Below, piece by piece: positions 59,063 to 64,000 of a DNA stretch of 64,000 bases. Positions within the stretch are counted from its first letter, which is position 1; each line of letters starts with the position of its first letter. Both the position numbers and the translations under genes were made by a program. The stretch is from Lepidonotus clava (Eukaryota > Annelida > Polychaeta > Phyllodocida > Polynoidae), in assembly GCA_936440205.1 (NCBI GenBank), contig OW387147.1, positions 48,045,627-48,109,626 of the forward strand, written 5' to 3'. The notes below the pieces were generated by a model. The model did not search any database. It was not told the origin of the DNA and worked only from the letters and a program-made list of their open reading frames with translations.

Positions 59063-62000
59063 CTACTGATATAGACCGTCGTTCATCTGGAGCAGGGCCT
59101 GCACTTCTCCCGGACCCAGGGCGGAGGCAAAGATCCGGATCTGAAAGTAGAGAGGGCCTCTCAATAAGGTGGTCACATAGAGAAGACAGAGTTAAACCAC
59201 CCACAGGTAATGAATCTACTCAATCCGCCCTCCGGAAAAATGCTATTATAATAATGAAATATCATCACCAAAGAATACTTAGGGATCTTCCATTAAGTAT
59301 GTTTACATCAAGCGGGAAGGGTCCGAATTTTTTGAACACGTGCGTATGTTCCAGTATGTATCCAATGCGTTAATTTACCTAAAGGGGTGGGGGGTCTGAT
59401 ATTTTTGAAAATGTGCGTACTTAATAAATGGAAGGCCCCTAAGGCCAATACGTTACAGTTGACCAATAAAACAACTCAGTTTATCAATATTAAATCAACA
59501 ATTTTCTATTCTATTAAGGTACGCGATTTCTTTAAGTTGATATAATATTTTCTTGAGGTTTAAAGTCTGGGTTGTTTGTTATGATATCAATATCATATTA
59601 TACAGAGTTGTAAATTACATCGTCGATGAGTCCGATGAAGCCCTTGCCGGCCACACAGCCCACTGTCACGGGCTCCCGCCGCACTAAAATACTGTCTGAA
59701 AACAGGGATAAAACATAGTTAATTTCACTATTTAAAGGGCAAATTTTGATCTGCTTGACTGGCTGTTTTTTTTAGACCTTTAATAAATATAGAGCACAGA
59801 CCAAAGTGGTATGAAGCAATTTTTGTAATCTTGGTTTGTGCACGGTCAAGGGCTTTAGCCCGAGACAATGGTGTGTGCAACCTTGCAATTTGGCAATAAC
59901 AATTGCTGAATGTGCCCGCTGTCTGTATTTGATTTATTCTATATCAAGTACTCTGAGGGAGGTCGAAATTTTAGTAAAATCACAAAAATTGACGTGAATA
60001 TAGGAATTATTGCCCTCAGTTTGCAATAAAGGTATGATATTAACCTGTTTCGAGGGAGCAGAAAATGGTGAAAGTATAAGGGTTTGAATCCTGATATAAA
60101 ATGTTAAGGGTTACTTACTCATGTCACTCTGCATGTTGCCGGCCACCTCAACCCCGTCTAGGTAGACCTGTAGGATGGGGAAGATGTTCTGGGCGGGGTC
60201 GTACGTCGAGTCGTACGTCATGGCCAGGTGATGCCATTCGTTAGCCTTGGCCACCACATATTTAAAGTCTGGCAGGAACGGCAGTGAGTTGTCTGTGCTG
60301 ATACCAGCAGTCACCAGATTGCTGGTAATGTTACTGAAATATCACAATAGTTCATACATTTGAATGCACAGTAATTCAAGCAGCAGGCTTTTGGCTTTTG
60401 AAAAGTCGTTCTCTCAAATCACGTCTCTCGCATAGTATTACATGTACATTTAAAAGAAAAGATATAATACAAAATTTTCACCATACATGAAATGAGAGAA
60501 ACTTTTATTGATTGAAAAAATTACTTTCAAATAGTAAAGCATGAAAGAAAACATTTATAGTCCATAGGTGGTTTCATAAATCTGTTTACTTTAATAGACA
60601 GGCAGAACGGTGACTTCAGCCTCACTTTGACGAATGTGACAAGATACTCCTTTCTCCACTTTCCTGGGTTAGGTAGCTGGCATCACCAGACTATGGCTTA
60701 CTGAAATGGTGTCCCACAAACTATTCGCAATTGCCATAGTTCAATAGCCACTGTGTGGGCAAAAGCTGGCCTCCCAATCTGTGTGTCTTATGTTAAAGAA
60801 ACAGCCTACCTGGTCTGAATGGCCCATGTCAGGGAAACGGCCTACCTGGTCTGAATGGCCCATGTCAGGGAAACAGCCTACCTGGTCTGAATGGCCCATG
60901 TCAGGGAAACAGCCTACCTGGTCTGAATGGCCCATGAGGGGGAAACAGCCTACATGGTCTGAATGGCCCATGTCAAGGAAACAGCCTACCTGGTCTGAAT
61001 GGCCCATGTCAGGGAAACAGCCTACCTGGTCTGAATGGCCCATGTCAAGGAAACAGCCTACCTGGTCTGAATGGCCCATGTCAGGGAAACAGCCTACCTG
61101 GTCTGAATGGCCCATGTCAGGGAAACAACCTACATGGTCTGAATGGCCCATGTCAGGGAAACAGCCTACATGGTCTGAATGGCCCATGTCAGTTAAACAG
61201 CCTACATGGTGTGAATGGCCCATGTCAGGGAAACAGCCTACCTGGTCTGAATGGCCCCTTTTAGTGTTAGAGAAACAGCCTACCTGGTCTGAATGGCCCA
61301 TGTGGGGAAAACAGCTGGGTCCACGCTGTTGCCTGTAATGCCTTGCACCTCTGCCACGTCTCTCTCAGCAGCCTTAAACCTGGTAAAGTAAAAGTTGTTG
61401 AGATCTTTGTTACATTCATTTAAGTTCATCAATCAGGCAGTAACAGTGAAGAGTGCTGTTGTTTACATTTATAGATTATTGATTGGAAAACTTACTAATG
61501 TGTTTATGACTAGGACTGCAGCAGCACATTTAGTATAGAATGATTCAAAATGATATAATAACTATAATTTCAATTTATAGAAATTGACTCTGGTCCCCAT
61601 TGAGCAAACCAACACCTCGCCGACTAATCTGCAAGTGATAAACTGCCCTAGCGCCAGGTTGGCTGGTGACAAAGACTATTTTTAGGGTGTTTGGCGGCCG
61701 ACAAACACCCCAAAATATCAGACATGTTTGATTTCAGGGGTGTTTTGTCATTCTGGGCGACTGAATTGAGCTTCTGGGACCGACAAACTACCTTATTCTG
61801 CCAACGAAGTCACTCTTGCCAGCCCTGTGGGGACCCAGCTTTAACCATAAGTACCACAATTCTCATCACATCCCACTATTACATATGTGTATTTATTTAA
61901 CTTCTCATACCTCTTTTATGCCCCTTGAATATCAATGATAATATTGCATATCCCTGTCCAAAGAGACTATACAGAAGGCATGGTAAGTAACACAAGATTT

Positions 62001-62938
62001 TGATACTATTCATAAAACATGGTGTTTGATTTATGACCACCCTTTTCTGTCTTTCATTATAAATCTTTTGATTGCGAAGAGATTTGTAAACTAAAAAATA
62101 GCACCATGAGAATTGTGCCATAATTCAATGAAATTGACAGTGACAACCTAGATATGAGAGCAAGGGAAGTGTAGGGTGGTGGTGTGGTATCCCGAATGTG
62201 TGGGGACTGCGATTGGGACTCTTTCGTTTTGACTGGTCAGCTACACATAATCTTGGACCCACCAAGACAAGAACCCTCTCCATAAATTGTAGAGTAGAAA
62301 CAAGTTAGCCATTTGGGTATGAATCCTAATTAAGTAAAAGATGAGAGGAATATATATTTGATTTGCTACCCATTACAACTTTTACTGGCATGATTGATGA
62401 GACATGTTTTTATGCTAGAACCCACCCCCGTGCTTGTGCACAGTTTCCTCAATTTGACCAAGGACCCATTCAGAAAAAGAAAAACAATTGTCCAGGACCT
62501 CCCTCTTTCGTCCAGATATCTATATTTTAGTCGTTTAGTGGAAACAACCAGTAATTCACTAATAAAAGATTATGATTCCCAACAATTTGATAAAGATAAC
62601 AATTCTTTACAATCATTTACAGTCGTCAACCTTTCTAAACTAAAATCGTTTGGTGGAAACCCGCCTTAACCTGTTCGGGATGTGACGGCGCCATACTCAC
62701 CAGACGGACACAGTAAACAGGGGGGTGAACTCGTTCTTGAGGTTCACGTCTCCCCAGGCCTGAGACGCCATCTGGGGCACCTCGATACACTCATGGCCAC
62801 TGAACACCATGGAGCAGTTGATGGCCTTCTCCAGGCAGGACATCTGGGGCATCAGGTACCCCAGGGCCGCCTGCCCGTCACGACCTAGCCCTGAGTGGTC
62901 AGAGGCGTCCCCGTCCAGCGGCAGGTGCAGCATCAGGG
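59063..62938 (-). CDS. Gene C (3' part): laminin-G-like protein, last four exons
   Basis: Exons: 62,938-62,701; 60,333-60,119; 59,695-59,619; 59,140-59,063, with GT/GC-free canonical borders and matching phases (1-2, 2-1, 1-0, 0-stop). The first visible exon enters in phase 1 and gives LMLHLPLDGDASDHSGLGRDG, the usual LamG/jelly-roll start. The next has EWHHLAMTYDSTYDP...LQVYLDGVEVAG. The third ends GKGFIGLIDD and the last is IRIFASALGPGEVQALLQMN with a stop 25 residues in. The intron after IDD sits exactly where gene B splits GYIDD|FF, which supports common origin. The donor there (GTAATT) is weaker than usual. Exons further 5' lie at or beyond the window end. Likely secreted like gene B, by analogy. 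Confidence 0.75.
60787..61312. repeat. 36-bp minisatellite, about 15 copies, in gene C intron
   Basis: Unit CCTACCTGGTCTGAATGGCC + CATGTCAGGGAAACAG. Because 36 is a multiple of three and units lack stops, it stays open on both strands (185 and 186 aa). It lies between the 62.7-kb and 60.3-kb exons of gene C. No coding role is supported. Confidence 0.85.
61313..62700 (-). other. Remainder of gene C intron
   Basis: No exon-like frame with flanking splice sites was found. An open frame at 62,394-62,669 on the plus strand is unrecognised. Confidence 0.4.
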
Positions 62939-63469
62939 CTACGGGAGAGGGAGGAGGTACATGATAAACAGGGGTAGCAAGTCAAATGTATATAGCCGGG
63001 GGAGGGGGGAGCGTAAGTACATATCAGAAAGGGGTAACAAGTGTAATAATTGCAGCTGGAGAGAATTCATGTACATGTTGACAAGGACTAACAAGCCAAA
63101 CATATACTGAAGTTCGAGTTACGGTAGATCGATAACCACATGGAAGCCTGGGTGTCAAGACTATACTGCTTCACTTCTTCATCTTATGCTGATAGATCTT
63201 GGGGCCATCCCATAAAGATTTGGCAATAATTATCACGAGTCAAAGCACAGCCTGGGGTAATTTCCTTAACTACTAGTATTTGATAATTCTTCATTGTTCA
63301 TCATGTGGTATGATAATAATTTGCCATTGGTCATTGGTCCTTTTTATATTTCACATGAGTTTGAATAACAAACAATTTTTCTCTACAAGTAACTAAGATT
63401 ATGGCATGTATCTTATCAGCATATATATACACCATTATTATACATCAGTATGTTACATTCTGTTCTAGC

Positions 63470-64000
63470 TGTAATTCATACTTACAGGCCAAGGCGGATA
63501 TGCTGAGGCTGCTACATTATTGTACATCAATATGTTATGTCTAGTTTTAGCTATTATTCATACTTACAGGCCAAGGCAGCTATGCTGAGACTGTTACAAT
63601 TGTCTAACAAGTGTGCCATTATTGTACATCAGTATGTTACATTCAGCATCAGCTATTATTCATACTTACAGGCCAAGGCGGCTACGCTGAGACCGTTATG
63701 TTATTGTACATCAGTATGTTACATTCAGTATCAGCTATTATTCGTACTTACAGGCCAAGGCGGCTATGCTGAGACCGTTATGTTATTGTACATCAAAATG
63801 TTACGTCCAGTTTTAGATATTATTCATACTTACAGGTTAAGGTGGCTAGACTAAGGCTGTTAAATTATTGTACATCAGTATATTACGTCCGAGTATTAAC
63901 TATCATTCATACTTAGAGCCCAAGGCGGCTATGCTGAGGCCGTTACATCTGTCTAATCAGTGTACCATTATTGTACACCAGTATGTTATGCCAGTTTCAA
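63470..64000 (-). repeat. ~82-bp tandem array of a Ly6-like exon end plus donor
   Basis: Six units (donor positions near 63,485, 63,567, 63,669, 63,751, 63,833, 63,914), period ~82 bp with a 20-bp longer form in two. On the minus strand each carries CTCAGCATAGCCGCCTTGGC followed by the donor CT|GTAAGTATG (lost in the last). The longer units encode LDRCNGLSIAAL or LDNCNSLSIAAL, matching DRCNGVS at the end of gene B exon 7. The splice phase (1) fits the gene C exon at 62,938. The array runs on beyond the window. Confidence 0.75.

Noticed and set aside
59610-59695. Gene C ending at an in-frame TAA after YNSV
   Set aside because: The gene B intron position after IDD and the 59,140 exon (IRIFASALGPGEVQAL, stop) give a far better laminin-G ending.
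60787-61312. CRISPR array
   Set aside because: Units are contiguous with no unique spacers, and the genome is eukaryotic. The same applies to 50,050-51,002 and 63,470-64,000.
60741-61338. Two long open frames (186 aa minus, 185 aa plus) as genes
   Set aside because: Both come from a 36-bp repeat that is a multiple of three. They lie within a gene C intron, with no splice or start context.
32943-62938. Genes B and C as one gene
   Set aside because: Gene B has its own signal peptide start and both have their own stop. Gene A lies between them on the other strand.

Overview
This is a window of an animal genome: spliced genes with GT..AG introns, a class A GPCR, secreted multi-domain proteins with PAN/apple, Ly6-like and laminin-G-like modules, non-LTR retrotransposons, Ngaro-type tyrosine-recombinase (YR) retroelements, and many MITEs and minisatellites. 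The repeat-rich introns and this mix of elements suggest a marine invertebrate (lancelet, hemichordate, echinoderm or mollusc type). I cannot decide which from sequence alone.

Left third (1-27,000), mostly mobile DNA: a 688-bp MITE, a displaced copy of a PAN-gene repeat, an L1/Tx1 ORF1 remnant, and a nearly complete Ngaro element (2,517-7,492) with the classic split direct repeats A1-ORFs-B1-A2-B2. A three-exon orphan GPCR follows (10,945-13,827, 342 aa). Then come a minus-strand LINE remnant and two head-to-tail LINEs (18,460-24,400). The second LINE is interrupted by a compact non-autonomous Ngaro-like element flanked by a 254-bp duplication of the LINE. A further partial Ngaro copy ends near 26,805.

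Middle (27,000-46,100): a TTAA-flanked MITE, a decayed LINE, then a complete 11-exon minus-strand gene, here called B (45,917 to 32,943, 723 aa). Its order is signal peptide, two PAN/apple-like modules, Thr/Pro-rich stalk, third PAN module, Ly6/uPAR-like module, laminin-G-like domain. All splice phases close. Its long introns hold nested MITEs, a LINE piece and a tandem array that repeats the end of exon 2 together with its splice donor.

Right third (46,100-64,000): plus-strand gene A (48,456-55,167, six exons, 388 aa) has a signal peptide, an apple-like module, a second Cys module and a Ser/Thr-rich tail of Asp-Val-Thr repeats. Its first intron holds an unusual foldback element whose arms are minisatellites. 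Next are a ~930-bp foldback element and the last four exons of minus-strand gene C (62,938 to 59,063), whose laminin-G end shares an intron position with gene B. An array at 63,470-64,000 again repeats an exon end plus donor, this time from a Ly6-like exon.

Genes A, B and C form a local cluster of secreted or extracellular modular proteins, likely related by duplication. The most unusual theme is repeated tandem amplification of exon 3' ends with their 5' splice sites in genes B and C. All gene models were made by eye from open frames, splice consensus and phase, without database searches.
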